A stretch of 64,000 bases of DNA from Burkholderiales bacterium PBB1 (GTDB taxonomy: Bacteria > Pseudomonadota > Gammaproteobacteria > Burkholderiales > Burkholderiaceae_C). This document shows, in pieces, positions 17,559 to 26,564 of the stretch. The notes beneath the pieces are model-generated. The model saw only the letters and a program-made list of their open reading frames with translations. It was not told the origin of the DNA and searched no databases. Each line of letters starts with the position of its first letter. The first letter of the stretch is position 1. The DNA is taken from NCBI GenBank assembly GCA_002255905.1, contig NKIN01000001.1, forward strand, positions 1-64,000, in the 5' to 3' direction. The translations under genes and the position numbers were made by a program.

Positions 17559-17575
17559 TGACCCTAATAGGGTCA
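17559..17575 (-). promoter_or_regulatory. Perfect 17-bp palindrome upstream of the cytochrome operon
   Basis: TGACCCTAATAGGGTCA has 8-base arms around a single central base and lies 27 bases before the b561 start, in the only non-coding gap between the kinase gene and the cytochrome genes. On the minus strand it is preceded by T, giving TTGACC within the arm, so it may overlap a -35 box and act as an operator. OmpR-type regulators usually bind direct repeats, so the binder may be another dimeric repressor. Confidence 0.6.
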
Positions 17576-17648
17576 ACCCTTCAAACGCCTGACAGCCGCA
17601 AAGCCGCAGCAACACCCTGTTCGTCGCGCACCCTGTGGGGTCGCGCGG

Positions 17649-17671
17649 GCGGCGCCCGGGAATGGCGCCGC
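17649..17671 (-). terminator. Hairpin after the sensor kinase gene
   Basis: GCGGCGCC and GGCGCCGC form a perfect 8-bp stem with a 7-base loop, 6 bases past the kinase stop codon. No U-run follows, so strength is uncertain. Confidence 0.4.
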
Positions 17672-17677
17672 AGCCGA

Positions 17678-19078
17678 TCAGCCGGCCGGGGGAAACTCGA
17701 CCCTGACGATGAGGCCGGTGCTCTTCTCGGCTCGGCCCAGCGTCAAGGTGGCGCCGTGCCGCTGGACCACTTCGCGCACGATCGCGAGGCCCAGCCCGGC
17801 GCCGCCGGGCCGGGCGCCGGGTGCCTGGTAGAACCGCTCCAGCACCTTGTGGTGCTCATCCATCGGGATCCCCGGGCCATCGTCCTCGACCGACAGCCAG
17901 GGTCGGCCTGCACCGGTGCAGCCGCAGCGCACGGTGACACGGCCATCCCTCGGGCTGTGTCGGATGGCGTTGTCGATCAGGTTCCCGAGCATTTCCCGCA
18001 GCATCCAGGTCGATCCCCGCACGGTGGCCGCTGCCGTCTCGAACCCCAGGTCGACGCGGGCAGCCAGCGCCGGGTCGAGCCAGGCCGAGGCGGCGTCTTC
18101 CAGCAGCTGCTGCAGGTCCAGGGATTCGAAATCCTCGACCGAGGCGGCCTGCGAGCTGGACCTGGCAAGCGCCAGCATCTGGTGCGTCATGTGGACCATG
18201 TGCTGCAGCGCCTGCTGCACCTTCAGCAGGCGCTGTCGCTGGCTTTCCGTGGCGTCCCTGAGCGCCAGCTCGATCTGAGTCTGCACACCTGCCAATGGGG
18301 TGCGCAACTGGTGCGCTGCGTTCGACAGGAAGGCCTGCTGCGATTCGACCGAGGTGCGCACATGCGTCATCAAACGGTTGATCGACCCCACCAGTGGCAG
18401 CAGCTCCTTGGGCAATGGCTCCAACGGCAGTGAGCTCAGGTCTTCCGGCGCGCGCCGGGCCACCGACTCACTGAGGCGGTTGAGCGGCGACATCGCCCGC
18501 TGGACGCCGGTGCGTACCAGCAGCAGCGCCAGCGCGATCAGCAGCAGATTCGGTGGCACGGTATCGATCAGTACCCGCTGGGCCTGCTGCGCACGACGGT
18601 GCGTGGTTTTGGCCACCACGACCGTCACCGGACCCAGCGGCGACGGGTGGGGAAACGTCACCACGCGCATCGCCTGTCCATTCACCAGTCGGTCGGCGTA
18701 CGGAGACGAATCCGCAGCACCCGCATCGGCCAGAGGCAGCAGCGATGCATCGCCACCGATCACCGCCCGCTGGCTGTCCAACACGACGAACATCAATCGA
18801 TCGGTGAGATCGGCCCGCTGCATGGCGGCCAGCGTGCGACCAAGGTGCCAGCCCAGGTCATCGTTGCGGGCATCGTCCGCATCGACATCGAGCCGGGAGG
18901 CGAGCGCGATGGCCACCAGGCGCAGGGCGAGGTCCTGTTCATCGCTGGCCCGCGTCAGGGCCTGGTCGTATTCGTAGACCGCACTGAGCACCAGGACCGC
19001 CAGCAGCGGCCACCACAGGCGCCGCAGCAGCCGCGAGCGCAGAGAGTCAGGGCGGGCGTTCATCGCAGCGGGCGGCAT
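17678..19078 (-). CDS. QseC/EnvZ-type sensor histidine kinase
   Basis: A 466-residue inner-membrane kinase. The first membrane helix is near 20-38, a periplasmic sensor of about 130 residues follows, then a second helix near 170-190 (LLLIALALLLVRTG), a HAMP-like link, a DHp domain with the phospho-His in SNAAHQLRTPLAG, and an ATPase domain (EMLGNLIDNAIRHS, EDDGPGIP, GGAGLGLAIV). The gene follows its regulator by 3 bases. The ligand is unknown. It sits between the ABC efflux genes and the cytochrome genes and could control either. Confidence 0.92.
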   Translation of the reverse strand: MPPAAMNARPDSLRSRLLRRLWWPLLAVLVLSAVYEYDQALTRASDEQDLALRLVAIALASRLDVDADDARNDDLGWHLGRTLAAMQRADLTDRLMFVVLDSQRAVIGGDASLLPLADAGAADSSPYADRLVNGQAMRVVTFPHPSPLGPVTVVVAKTTHRRAQQAQRVLIDTVPPNLLLIALALLLVRTGVQRAMSPLNRLSESVARRAPEDLSSLPLEPLPKELLPLVGSINRLMTHVRTSVESQQAFLSNAAHQLRTPLAGVQTQIELALRDATESQRQRLLKVQQALQHMVHMTHQMLALARSSSQAASVEDFESLDLQQLLEDAASAWLDPALAARVDLGFETAAATVRGSTWMLREMLGNLIDNAIRHSPRDGRVTVRCGCTGAGRPWLSVEDDGPGIPMDEHHKVLERFYQAPGARPGGAGLGLAIVREVVQRHGATLTLGRAEKSTGLIVRVEFPPAG

Positions 19079-19081
19079 CCG

Positions 19082-19744
19082 CTAGAAGTCCAGGCGGTAG
19101 CCGATGCCCCGCACCGTGCGGATCGACACCCCCGCGTCGGCCAGCTTGGCCCTCAAGCGCGACACGTAGATCTCGACCGCGTTGTCGGTGACCTCCTTGT
19201 CCCAGCGGCTGATGCTGTCGGCCAGGCGGCGCTTGGCCACCACCGAGGGCGCTGCCAGCGCCATCATCTCCAGCAGGTCCCATTCACGGGCCGTCAGCGG
19301 CAGTGCTTGCCCCGCGAGCTGGGCTTCGCGGGTGGCCGTGTCCAGTGTCAAAGGCCCCGCGGTCATCCGCGAGCTGACTGCCGACTGGCTGCGCCGAATC
19401 AGCGCCTGGATGCGCGCCAGGAGTTCGGGCACCAGGAACGGCTTGATCAGGTAGTCGTCGGCGCCGTCGTTCAGGCCCCGAACCCGGTCATCGAGGCCGT
19501 CTCGGGCCGTCAGCACCAGCACCGGCACCTTGTTGCCACTCGCCCGCAGGCGCCGGACCAGCTCGAGCCCGTCCATGCGTGGCAGGCCGACATCGATGAT
19601 CGCCAGGTCGTGCATCCGGTGGGCCAGCGCATCGAGCGCGGGTTCGGCGGCACCCAGGTGATCGAGCTCATAGCCCGCTTGCCCGAGGGCTTCGCGCAGG
19701 CCGCTGATCAGCAACTCGTCGTCCTCTACCAGAAGGATGCGCAT
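19082..19744 (-). CDS. OmpR-family response regulator
   Basis: A 220-residue regulator. The receiver domain (1-120) has MRILLVEDDELL, phospho-acceptor Asp51 in IIDVGLPRMDG, and Lys in YLIKPF; the winged-helix DNA-binding domain (about 125-218) reads LTAREWDLLEMM and IYVSRLRAKL. I chose the ATG at 19744; the frame before it has no family match. It is paired with the kinase downstream and divergent from the ABC efflux genes across a 201-base gap, which probably holds control sites for both directions. Confidence 0.93.
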   Translation of the reverse strand: MRILLVEDDELLISGLREALGQAGYELDHLGAAEPALDALAHRMHDLAIIDVGLPRMDGLELVRRLRASGNKVPVLVLTARDGLDDRVRGLNDGADDYLIKPFLVPELLARIQALIRRSQSAVSSRMTAGPLTLDTATREAQLAGQALPLTAREWDLLEMMALAAPSVVAKRRLADSISRWDKEVTDNAVEIYVSRLRAKLADAGVSIRTVRGIGYRLDF

Positions 19745-19945
19745 GGTTCTTCGGGACAGCCGCCTCGGACAGGCCTCAGATGCTAGCGGCACGGCCCGCA
19801 GCCGCTCCCGAAGGAACTTGCCGTCGGAGGTGTGCTCACACGGGGCCACTATTATCCCGGGCATGCCAACGACCGCTACCCACCTTCCGTCTCGCGCGGT
19901 GCGGCCCCGACGCCTCGATGGCATGGCCGTGTCGCGGTCGGTCCC

Positions 19946-21082
19946 ATGATCGTTCCGCTGGCACGCAAATCACTGTTGCACGACTGGCGGCGTTTTCTTC
20001 CCGCGGTGGTGGCGGTGGCGTTTTCCGGCCTGTTGTTGCTGGTGCAGTCGGCGCTGGTGCTGGGCATCTTCGGCAGCGCCGCGGTCTACATCGACTCGTC
20101 GCGCGGCGAGTTGTGGGTGGGCAACCCGAAGACGCCCACGGTGGAGCAGGGCCGCATCCTGCCGCTGGACACCGAGGTGTGGCTGCGACTCGATCCGGCG
20201 GTCAGCCGTGTCGAGGCCTACAACTGGATGGAGGCGGACTGGCGCTCGCGGGCCGATCTGGCTGCGATCACGTTGTTCGTGTCGGGCGTGAGCACCTCGG
20301 CTGACGCCCTGCTGTTTGCGCGGGTGCTGCCCCCCGCGATGCGAGCCAGGCTGGATCAACCTGATTCGGTGATCGTCGACGAGGCCGATCTCGACAAACT
20401 GGGGGTGGTCGTGGGGGATCGCCCGCGCATCAACGGGCGCACGGTGCAGGTGGTCGGCACGGTGTCGGGGCTGCGCACGCTGGGGGGTGTGCATCTGCTG
20501 ACGTCGCTGGAGACTGCGGCCAACCTGCAGCCTGCGGGCGCGGGCGACGAGCGTGTTCCGTACTACGTGGTGAGGTTGCACGAACCATCGCAACTGTCGG
20601 CAGCGCGTTCGCGCCTCGAAGCGGTCGGCCAGGCCCATGGGTTCGCGGTCTGGCCGAGCAAGGTGTTCTCCAAGAAGGCCTCTGATTACTGGCTGTTCGA
20701 TACCGGAGCAGGCCTCGGCGTGTTGTTCATGGCGATCATCGTCAGCCTGGTCGGTGCCGTCATCACCAGCCAGACGCTGATGGGTGCGGTGGCGGGTTCG
20801 GCGGCCGAGTACGCCGCGCTGCAGGCGCTGGGGATCGGTGTGCCGGCGCTGCGGGGCGTGGTGCTCGAGCAGGCCACGTGGATCGGTGGGGTCGGGCTGA
20901 TGGTGGGGGCGGTCGGCGCGTTCGCGGCGCTGCGGCTGGCCAAGCACTACCACGTGCCGGTCGCACTCGACGGCTGGGCCGCTCTGGCCTGCGTGGTGCT
21001 GGTGCTGGGCATTTCCATGATCTCGGGCTGGGCCGCCGTGCGGGCACTGCGCAGCGCTGATCCAGCGTCGTTGCTGCGATGA
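19946..21082 (+). CDS. FtsX/DevC-type ABC transporter permease
   Basis: A 378-residue permease with one helix near residues 17-40, a periplasmic domain of about 200 residues, and three C-terminal helices (LGVLFMAIIVSLVGAVI, ATWIGGVGLMVGAVG, ACVVLVLGISMISG). This is the MacB/DevC plan of mechanotransmission exporters. I chose the ATG at 19946, as MIVPLARKSLLHDWRRF is a normal family start. Stop and next start overlap as ATGA. With the ATPase and adaptor below it forms a DevBCA-like export unit, substrate unknown. Confidence 0.88.
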   Translation: MIVPLARKSLLHDWRRFLPAVVAVAFSGLLLLVQSALVLGIFGSAAVYIDSSRGELWVGNPKTPTVEQGRILPLDTEVWLRLDPAVSRVEAYNWMEADWRSRADLAAITLFVSGVSTSADALLFARVLPPAMRARLDQPDSVIVDEADLDKLGVVVGDRPRINGRTVQVVGTVSGLRTLGGVHLLTSLETAANLQPAGAGDERVPYYVVRLHEPSQLSAARSRLEAVGQAHGFAVWPSKVFSKKASDYWLFDTGAGLGVLFMAIIVSLVGAVITSQTLMGAVAGSAAEYAALQALGIGVPALRGVVLEQATWIGGVGLMVGAVGAFAALRLAKHYHVPVALDGWAALACVVLVLGISMISGWAAVRALRSADPASLLR

Positions 21083-21825
21083 ACACCATGGGCCTCTTCA
21101 AGACACCACCCGCTGCCGCGGCGGTGGCCCTGCGCGGGCGAGACCTGGTCAAGTCGTTTCGCAGTGGAAAGGTGGACACGCCGATCCTGCGTGGCCTCAG
21201 CCTCGATGTGTCTGTCGGCGAACTGACGCTCATTTCCGGTCCGTCAGGCTGCGGCAAGAGCACCTTGCTTGCACTGCTCAGCGGCCTCTCCCGCCCGGAT
21301 TCGGGCGAGGTGCTGGCGCTCGACGAGTCGCTGTGGTCGCTCGATGCGCGGGCACTGGAGCACTTTCGCCTGCGCCACACCGGCTTCGTGTTCCAGGGAT
21401 TCAACCTGTTTGGAGCGCTCGACGCTGTCGAGCAGGTGATGCTGCCGCTGGGAGCGCTCGGGTTGTCGAAGGCAGAAGCCCGCGAGCGCGCGCTGCAGGC
21501 ACTCGACGAGGTCGGTCTGGCCGCACGATCGGGCTTGCGTCCGGGAGAGATGTCGGGCGGCGAGAAGCAGCGGGTGTCGATCGCCAGGGCACTGGCCAAG
21601 CAGCCTCAGTTGCTGTTTGCCGACGAGCCGACCAGCGCGCTCGACGCCAGCAACGGGCAGATCGTGATCGACCTGCTGCACCGGCTGGCGCGCACGCACC
21701 GCGCGGCGGTGCTGTGCGTCAGCCACGATCCCCGGGTGGTCGAGCACGCCGACCGCGTACTGCACATGGAAGACGGGCGCCTGCTCGACGACACACGCCG
21801 CGCGCCGGCGCAAGGATCTGCATGA
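21079..21825 (+). CDS. MacB/LolD-type ABC transporter ATPase
   Basis: A 248-residue ATPase subunit for the preceding permease. Walker A is GPSGCGKST, the Q loop lies in FVFQGFNL, the signature is MSGGEKQRVSIARAL, Walker B LLFADEPTSALD, and the switch His is in CVSHD. The start overlaps the permease stop and the stop overlaps the adaptor start, so all three are translated as one unit. Confidence 0.94.
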   Translation: MNTMGLFKTPPAAAAVALRGRDLVKSFRSGKVDTPILRGLSLDVSVGELTLISGPSGCGKSTLLALLSGLSRPDSGEVLALDESLWSLDARALEHFRLRHTGFVFQGFNLFGALDAVEQVMLPLGALGLSKAEARERALQALDEVGLAARSGLRPGEMSGGEKQRVSIARALAKQPQLLFADEPTSALDASNGQIVIDLLHRLARTHRAAVLCVSHDPRVVEHADRVLHMEDGRLLDDTRRAPAQGSA

Positions 21826-22805
21826 TGAAAACGACCGCTTTGTCACCTCGGCCTGCACGCTCGGCGTGGGGCCTTCTGTCTCTGCTCACCGTGGCGCTGG
21901 CCGCCTGTGCACCGCACGACGATGCCCACAAGGCTTCGCCATCTGCCTCGGCGAGCGCTGGGGGCGCTGCCTCAGCATCCGCGCTGGCCGACAAGCGCTA
22001 TGTGGCCATCGCGCGTGGGCGGGTTGATGTGCCCGGCGGATTGCTGCGCGTGGCCACACCCTACGGCGGCCTCATCGAGCGCTGGGGTGTCGAACCTGGA
22101 GCAACGGTCAAGCAAGGCCAGGTGCTGGCGCAGCTCGATACGCGCGAGCCGCGCACGGCGCTCGAACTCGCCAAGGCCGAACATGCCCGTGCGGTCGCCC
22201 AGCTCGAGGTGGTGCGCACTGAATTGTTGGTAGCCCGCGCGCGGCGCGAACGGGCGATCGCCGCGCCGCTGCCGGGCACGGCGGGCACCCAGGCCCTGGA
22301 GGACGCACGTTTCGCCGTTGTCTATGCCGGGCAGCAACTGGCGGCGCAGGAAACCGCGGTGCTGGTCGAGAAGCAGCGTGTGGACCAGGCGATGCAGGTG
22401 CTGGCTGCGGCCACGGTGCGTGCACCGGCGAACGGCCAGGTGGTGCAGCGCATCGCGCAGGTCGGCGAGTACGTCGAGCCGCACGGGCTGGTGCTGCACT
22501 TGCTGCCAGACGGCCCTCGCATCGTGCGTGCCGACCTCAATGAAGCGCTGATCTCCCGGGTGCAGGTGGGCATGCGCGCCGAGGTGGTCTCGGTCGCCGA
22601 GGACAGTGCGGTGCACGGCGCTCGCGTGCTGAATGTGGGCGAGGTGTTCGGCCCACCGCGCACGCCGGACACCGCCGGCAGTGAAGAGATCGCCGACAAC
22701 CGGGTCGTCGAATGCCTGCTGCAACTGGACGACACGGCCTTGCGCGTCGGACAACGGGTGCTGGTCCGCTTTCTGCCCGCTCAGGCCACTGAGCCCGCGA
22801 AGTAG
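21822..22805 (+). CDS. Lipoprotein membrane-fusion (HlyD/DevB-like) adaptor
   Basis: A 327-residue periplasmic adaptor. A lipobox (LTVALAAC) near residue 24 suggests a lipid anchor. A low-complexity Ala/Ser stretch follows, then barrel-sandwich halves (PYGGLIERWGVEPGATVKQG; VRAPANGQVVQRIAQVGEYV) flanking a helical hairpin of about 90 residues, then a beta-barrel. It would bridge the ABC pair to an outer-membrane channel not present here. Two adjacent ATG codons (21822, 21825) could serve as start. Confidence 0.88.
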   Translation: MMKTTALSPRPARSAWGLLSLLTVALAACAPHDDAHKASPSASASAGGAASASALADKRYVAIARGRVDVPGGLLRVATPYGGLIERWGVEPGATVKQGQVLAQLDTREPRTALELAKAEHARAVAQLEVVRTELLVARARRERAIAAPLPGTAGTQALEDARFAVVYAGQQLAAQETAVLVEKQRVDQAMQVLAAATVRAPANGQVVQRIAQVGEYVEPHGLVLHLLPDGPRIVRADLNEALISRVQVGMRAEVVSVAEDSAVHGARVLNVGEVFGPPRTPDTAGSEEIADNRVVECLLQLDDTALRVGQRVLVRFLPAQATEPAK

Positions 22806-22819
22806 TTCGTGGCAGCTGT

Positions 22820-24055
22820 TCAGTCGTCGCGGGCGAATGCCAGGACGACATTGGTGCCGCCGAAAGCAAACGAGTTGCTGATGGCGGCCTGTAGCCCGGG
22901 CAGTGAGGCCGCGCCGTCGCGGATCAGCGGAACATCGCAGACCGGATCCAGGTTCTGGCAGCTCGGCGTGGGCGGTGCCTGCCGCTGCTGCAGACTGAGC
23001 ACCGTCACCACCGCTTCCAGTGCACCCGCAGCGCCGAGCAGGTGACCGTGCATGGCCTTGGTCGAACTGACCCGCAGGCCATCGATGTCACGGCCCCAGA
23101 CGCTGCGCAAGGCCTCGCACTCGACGCCATCGCCGACCCGGGTGGCCGTGCCGTGGGCATTGCAATAGCCGATGTCGCCGGGTGTCAGGCCGCTCGCGCG
23201 CAGCATGTTGCGCAGCGCGCGCACCTGGCCGGGTGCGTTCGGTTTGGTCATGTGCTGGGCATCGCAGCTGACGCCGCTGCCCGCGAAACGCACGCGCACC
23301 GGAGCCTGCCGCGCCAAGGCGTGTTCGCGCGATTCGAGCACCAGCATCGCCGCGCCTTCGCCCAGTGCAAAACCGGAGCGGTTGCTGTCAAAGGGGCGGC
23401 AGGACTGGCCTGGATCGGTGGGATCGGGCGTGGCGAGCGTCTGCAGCGCCTGCCAGGCGCGCACGACGCCAGGCACCAGCAAGGCTTCGGCGCCGCCGGC
23501 GATGGCAATGTCGATTTCACCGGCGGCAATCGCCTTGGCGGCTTCGGCAATGGCCACGGCCGAGGAGGCGCAGGCCACCGAGTAGGTGTAGACCGGACCT
23601 TGCGCGCCTGCGCGGATCGCGATGTGTGCCGCTGGCGCATTGGTCATGGCCGCGACGACCGTCAGCGGCGAGACACGTCGCCCGCTGCGCGAGGCCTCAT
23701 AGCCGTCTTCGAGCGCGGAAGCACCGCCCATGCCGCTGCCGATGTAGACGCCGATGCGCTCGGGGTCGATGCCGTCGGACCAGCGCGCATCGGCGCGGGC
23801 CAACTCGGACGCGGCCACGGCCATCTGGCTGACCCGGTCGACCCCGACCAACTGCAACTTGGTGAACCAGCGCTCCGGGGAGAAGGCGACGCTTGCAACG
23901 GCAGCGGGCGGCATCCCTTCGTGGTTCCACAAGGCGATGGCCGAGCGGCCCTGGAGCATCGCATCGAAAACGGGCCCGAGGTCATCGCCATGAGGCGACA
24001 CCAGCCCCAGGCCGGAGATCACCACCTCGCGCATGCTCGGCGGGCGGCTGGTCAT
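22820..24055 (-). CDS. Beta-ketoacyl-ACP synthase, FabF family
   Basis: A 411-residue condensing enzyme. The active-site Cys lies in YSVACASSA, the two His in NAHGTAT and AMHGHLLGAAG, and the C-terminal NSFAFGGTNVVL is typical. All three catalytic residues are present, so it should be active. ATGA overlap with the ACP gene and close linkage to a hydrolase indicate a dedicated acyl-building set, not housekeeping fatty-acid synthesis. The flagellin island of Pseudomonas aeruginosa a-type strains also contains ACP and ketosynthase genes. The gene ends 14 bases from the convergent adaptor gene. Confidence 0.92.
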   Translation of the reverse strand: MTSRPPSMREVVISGLGLVSPHGDDLGPVFDAMLQGRSAIALWNHEGMPPAAVASVAFSPERWFTKLQLVGVDRVSQMAVAASELARADARWSDGIDPERIGVYIGSGMGGASALEDGYEASRSGRRVSPLTVVAAMTNAPAAHIAIRAGAQGPVYTYSVACASSAVAIAEAAKAIAAGEIDIAIAGGAEALLVPGVVRAWQALQTLATPDPTDPGQSCRPFDSNRSGFALGEGAAMLVLESREHALARQAPVRVRFAGSGVSCDAQHMTKPNAPGQVRALRNMLRASGLTPGDIGYCNAHGTATRVGDGVECEALRSVWGRDIDGLRVSSTKAMHGHLLGAAGALEAVVTVLSLQQRQAPPTPSCQNLDPVCDVPLIRDGAASLPGLQAAISNSFAFGGTNVVLAFARDD

Positions 24056-24297
24056 TTCTCGGCGACTGCGGCTCGCACCTCGTCGACCACCTGAGCCAGT
24101 TCGGCCAGCGTTTGCACACCGGTACGGGATTCGGGGTAATCGATGTGAAAGTGGTCTTCGATGTTGAACATCAGTTCGGCCAGCGCCAGCGAATCCAGTC
24201 CGAATTCCGAAAGTGGCTTGTGGGGATCGATCGTGGCCGGGTCGATGTCGTAGGCCTTTTTGATCAACCCCAGCAATTCGGTCATGGTGTTGGACAT
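24052..24297 (-). CDS. Acyl carrier protein
   Basis: An 81-residue ACP. The phosphopantetheine Ser sits in FGLDSLALAELM, with acidic helices on both sides (LMFNIEDHFHIDYPES). I chose the ATG at 24297, preceded by GGAG-like sequence; the longer frame lies inside the hydrolase gene. It overlaps the hydrolase end by 16 bases and the ketosynthase start by 4. It probably carries the acyl group used to decorate an amino sugar in this island; that use is inference. Confidence 0.93.
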   Translation of the reverse strand: MSNTMTELLGLIKKAYDIDPATIDPHKPLSEFGLDSLALAELMFNIEDHFHIDYPESRTGVQTLAELAQVVDEVRAAVAEK

Positions 24298-25292
24298 AAG
24301 AGCACTCCTGTGTAGGCGTCGGCTGTGGTCTGGGCAGCGGCCGGATTCATGACGGGCACGTTGGCGGCAGTGTCCATCTGGGGCGCCGCGCTTCGATCCC
24401 CCTGGCCCGAGCACCTCAGCAACTCGGCGGTGACCTGTTGACGATCATTGTCGATGGTGATCATGTGGTACGAATTGTCGAACACCACGAGGCGGTTCTG
24501 ACCCGTGGGCAGGGTGTCGAAAACCCGCTTCACCAGCCCAAGGCTGCAGATTTCATCGAGGCGCGAATGCATCACCACGGTGGGCATGCGCAGGCGTGGA
24601 AACTGGCGTCTGACATGACGCATGAGCCGTTCGGACTGGTTGATCGCCCACAGCGGCAGCGTGGACGGACCCGCTGCGCTGGTGGCCCGCACATGCATGT
24701 CTCGCTCCACCCACTTACGAATTTTTTCATTCTTGATGCCGTAGGGTTCGGTTTCACGAACCGAAATCCAGCGATCGACCCCGAGCGCGTGGGCCACCTT
24801 GCGCCAGCCCCACCATTTGGTTCGTGCCCAGCCGTCGTAGCCGAAGCTGGGCGACATCATCACCAGCGATCGCACATTGAATTCGCCTCGGGCGGCGACG
24901 GCCGCGGCCACCATGCCGCCTGAGCACAGACCGCCCAGGACAAAAGGCTGGCCCGATCCGAACTGCTCCCGGATGGCGTCGCAGGCCGCATTGACCCAGG
25001 ACGACCAGCGTTTGAACTGGTTGCGATCACCCTCGGTGTAGCCCGGAACATTCAGGATGATCAGAGGCGCGCCTCGCGACTGCAGTGGCAGCGAAATCAG
25101 ACCGAACTCACGTGGTGTGCTGAGCAGGCCGTGTATCAATACGATGGGTAAGGAGGGCTCGGACGCAGGAATATTCTTCATCTGTGCAGACAACGCCGGC
25201 GCTGGCTGCGCGTTGACACCGTCGCGGAGAACGGCCGCGCGCGGGTCCTTCAGGGAGGCATTCGGCACCGAGCTGGATGTGGCTTGTTGCAT
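24282..25292 (-). CDS. Alpha/beta hydrolase with Cys nucleophile elbow
   Basis: A 336-residue enzyme. The core runs IVLIHGLLSTPREFG, nucleophile elbow GGLCSGGM, acid residue in MHSRLDEIC, and His in DNSYHMIT. The elbow is GxCxG, not the usual GxSxG; Cys occurs at this position in PHA synthases and dienelactone hydrolases. The N-terminal 45 residues and the last 40 are low-complexity. It is first of a hydrolase-ACP-ketosynthase run. A thioesterase or acyltransferase acting on the ACP-bound chain is plausible but unproven. Confidence 0.75.
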   Translation of the reverse strand: MQQATSSSVPNASLKDPRAAVLRDGVNAQPAPALSAQMKNIPASEPSLPIVLIHGLLSTPREFGLISLPLQSRGAPLIILNVPGYTEGDRNQFKRWSSWVNAACDAIREQFGSGQPFVLGGLCSGGMVAAAVAARGEFNVRSLVMMSPSFGYDGWARTKWWGWRKVAHALGVDRWISVRETEPYGIKNEKIRKWVERDMHVRATSAAGPSTLPLWAINQSERLMRHVRRQFPRLRMPTVVMHSRLDEICSLGLVKRVFDTLPTGQNRLVVFDNSYHMITIDNDRQQVTAELLRCSGQGDRSAAPQMDTAANVPVMNPAAAQTTADAYTGVLLCPTP

Positions 25293-25433
25293 GATGTTCG
25301 ACGAGGGCAGGTGTTGAATACAGCACTGACCAACAGTCGAACGCCGCGCCAGAGTTTAATCGGAGCACGCTTTGCCCAGGATTAAGGCGGCGAACCCGCT
25401 CAGGCCACTGGGAAAGGCCGCGCGTGACGCGGT

Positions 25434-26564
25434 TCAGGTGGTGGCGAGGCGGTCGCAGGCGCTGCGCACCGACGACACCACCCAGGCCACGTCGTCGTCG
25501 GTGAGCGTGGGGCCGATCGGCAGGCTGAGTGCTTCGCGTGCCCAGGCCTCTGCCAGCGGCAGGGATTGCCGTGCCAGCGGGGTGTCGGCGTAGGCACCTT
25601 GCCGATGGATCGGCAGCGGGTAGTGCACCAGGGTGGCAACGCCACGGGCGGTCAGAAGTTCTGCCAGCGCATCGCGCTCGCCATGGCGGACGACGAACAG
25701 GTGCCACGCTGACAGCCGGTCTGCATCGTCGCTCGCCGGCAGGGTCAGGCCCGGCAGGCCGGCCAGGCCGGACCGATACGCCTGCGCGACGCGACGGCGA
25801 TGGGCATTGTCTGCATCCAGTACCCGCAGGCGCTCGCGCAAAAAAGCCGCCTGCAGCTCATCCAGACGGGAATTGACCCCGGCGATCTCATGGTGGTACT
25901 TGACGCTGGAACCGTAATTCCCGATTCGCCGCACGCGATCGGCCAGCGCCGGGTCGTTGGTCGTGACGGCGCCGCCGTCGCCCAGGGCGCCGAGGTTCTT
26001 GCCTGGATAAAAGCTGAAGGCCGCGGCGTCGCCGAGGCTGCCGCACGGCCTGCCGCCGAGTTGCGCGCCATGGGCCTGGGCGGCGTCTTCCAGCAACTTC
26101 AAGCCGTGGCGTCGGGCGATCTCGCTCAACTCGCGCATCGGGGCGGGCCGGCCGTAGAGGTGCACCGCGACGATGGCCCGGGTCCGGGGTGTGATCGACG
26201 CTTCGACGCGGGCCGGGTCGATGTTGCAGCAGTCCGGCGCCGGCTCCACCGGCACCGGCACCGCGCCCACCTCGCTGACGGCGAGCCAGGTGGCGATGAA
26301 GGTGTGCGATGGCACGATGACTTCGTCGCCGGTGCCAATCCCCCAGGCGCGCAGCACCAGGCGCAGGGCATCGAATCCGTTGCCGACGCCCACGCAATGC
26401 GAGGCGCCGCACCATGCGGCGAACTCACGCTCGAAGGCGGCGGTCTCTTCGCCCAGCAGCACGCGGCCGCTGTCCAGCACCCGCGACAAGGCAGCCTGGT
26501 AGGCGGCCCGATGGCGGTCGTTGATGCGCTGCAGGTCGAGGAACGGAACCGGCGCGTGGGCCAT
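25434..26564 (-). CDS. DegT/DnrJ/EryC1 sugar aminotransferase
   Basis: A 376-residue PLP enzyme that transaminates nucleotide-keto sugars. The Lys for the Schiff base is in [15 protein letters not shown]; other motifs are [24 protein letters not shown] and [12 protein letters not shown]. Adjacent placement to a 3,4-ketoisomerase suggests the FdtB/QdtB type that makes dTDP-3-amino-3,6-dideoxyhexose. It starts in an ATGA overlap with the ketoisomerase stop. The dTDP-glucose synthesis genes rmlA and rmlB are not in this window. Confidence 0.92.
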   Translation of the reverse strand: MAHAPVPFLDLQRINDRHRAAYQAALSRVLDSGRVLLGEETAAFEREFAAWCGASHCVGVGNGFDALRLVLRAWGIGTGDEVIVPSHTFIATWLAVSEVGAVPVPVEPAPDCCNIDPARVEASITPRTRAIVAVHLYGRPAPMRELSEIARRHGLKLLEDAAQAHGAQLGGRPCGSLGDAAAFSFYPGKNLGALGDGGAVTTNDPALADRVRRIGNYGSSVKYHHEIAGVNSRLDELQAAFLRERLRVLDADNAHRRRVAQAYRSGLAGLPGLTLPASDDADRLSAWHLFVVRHGERDALAELLTARGVATLVHYPLPIHRQGAYADTPLARQSLPLAEAWAREALSLPIGPTLTDDDVAWVVSSVRSACDRLATT

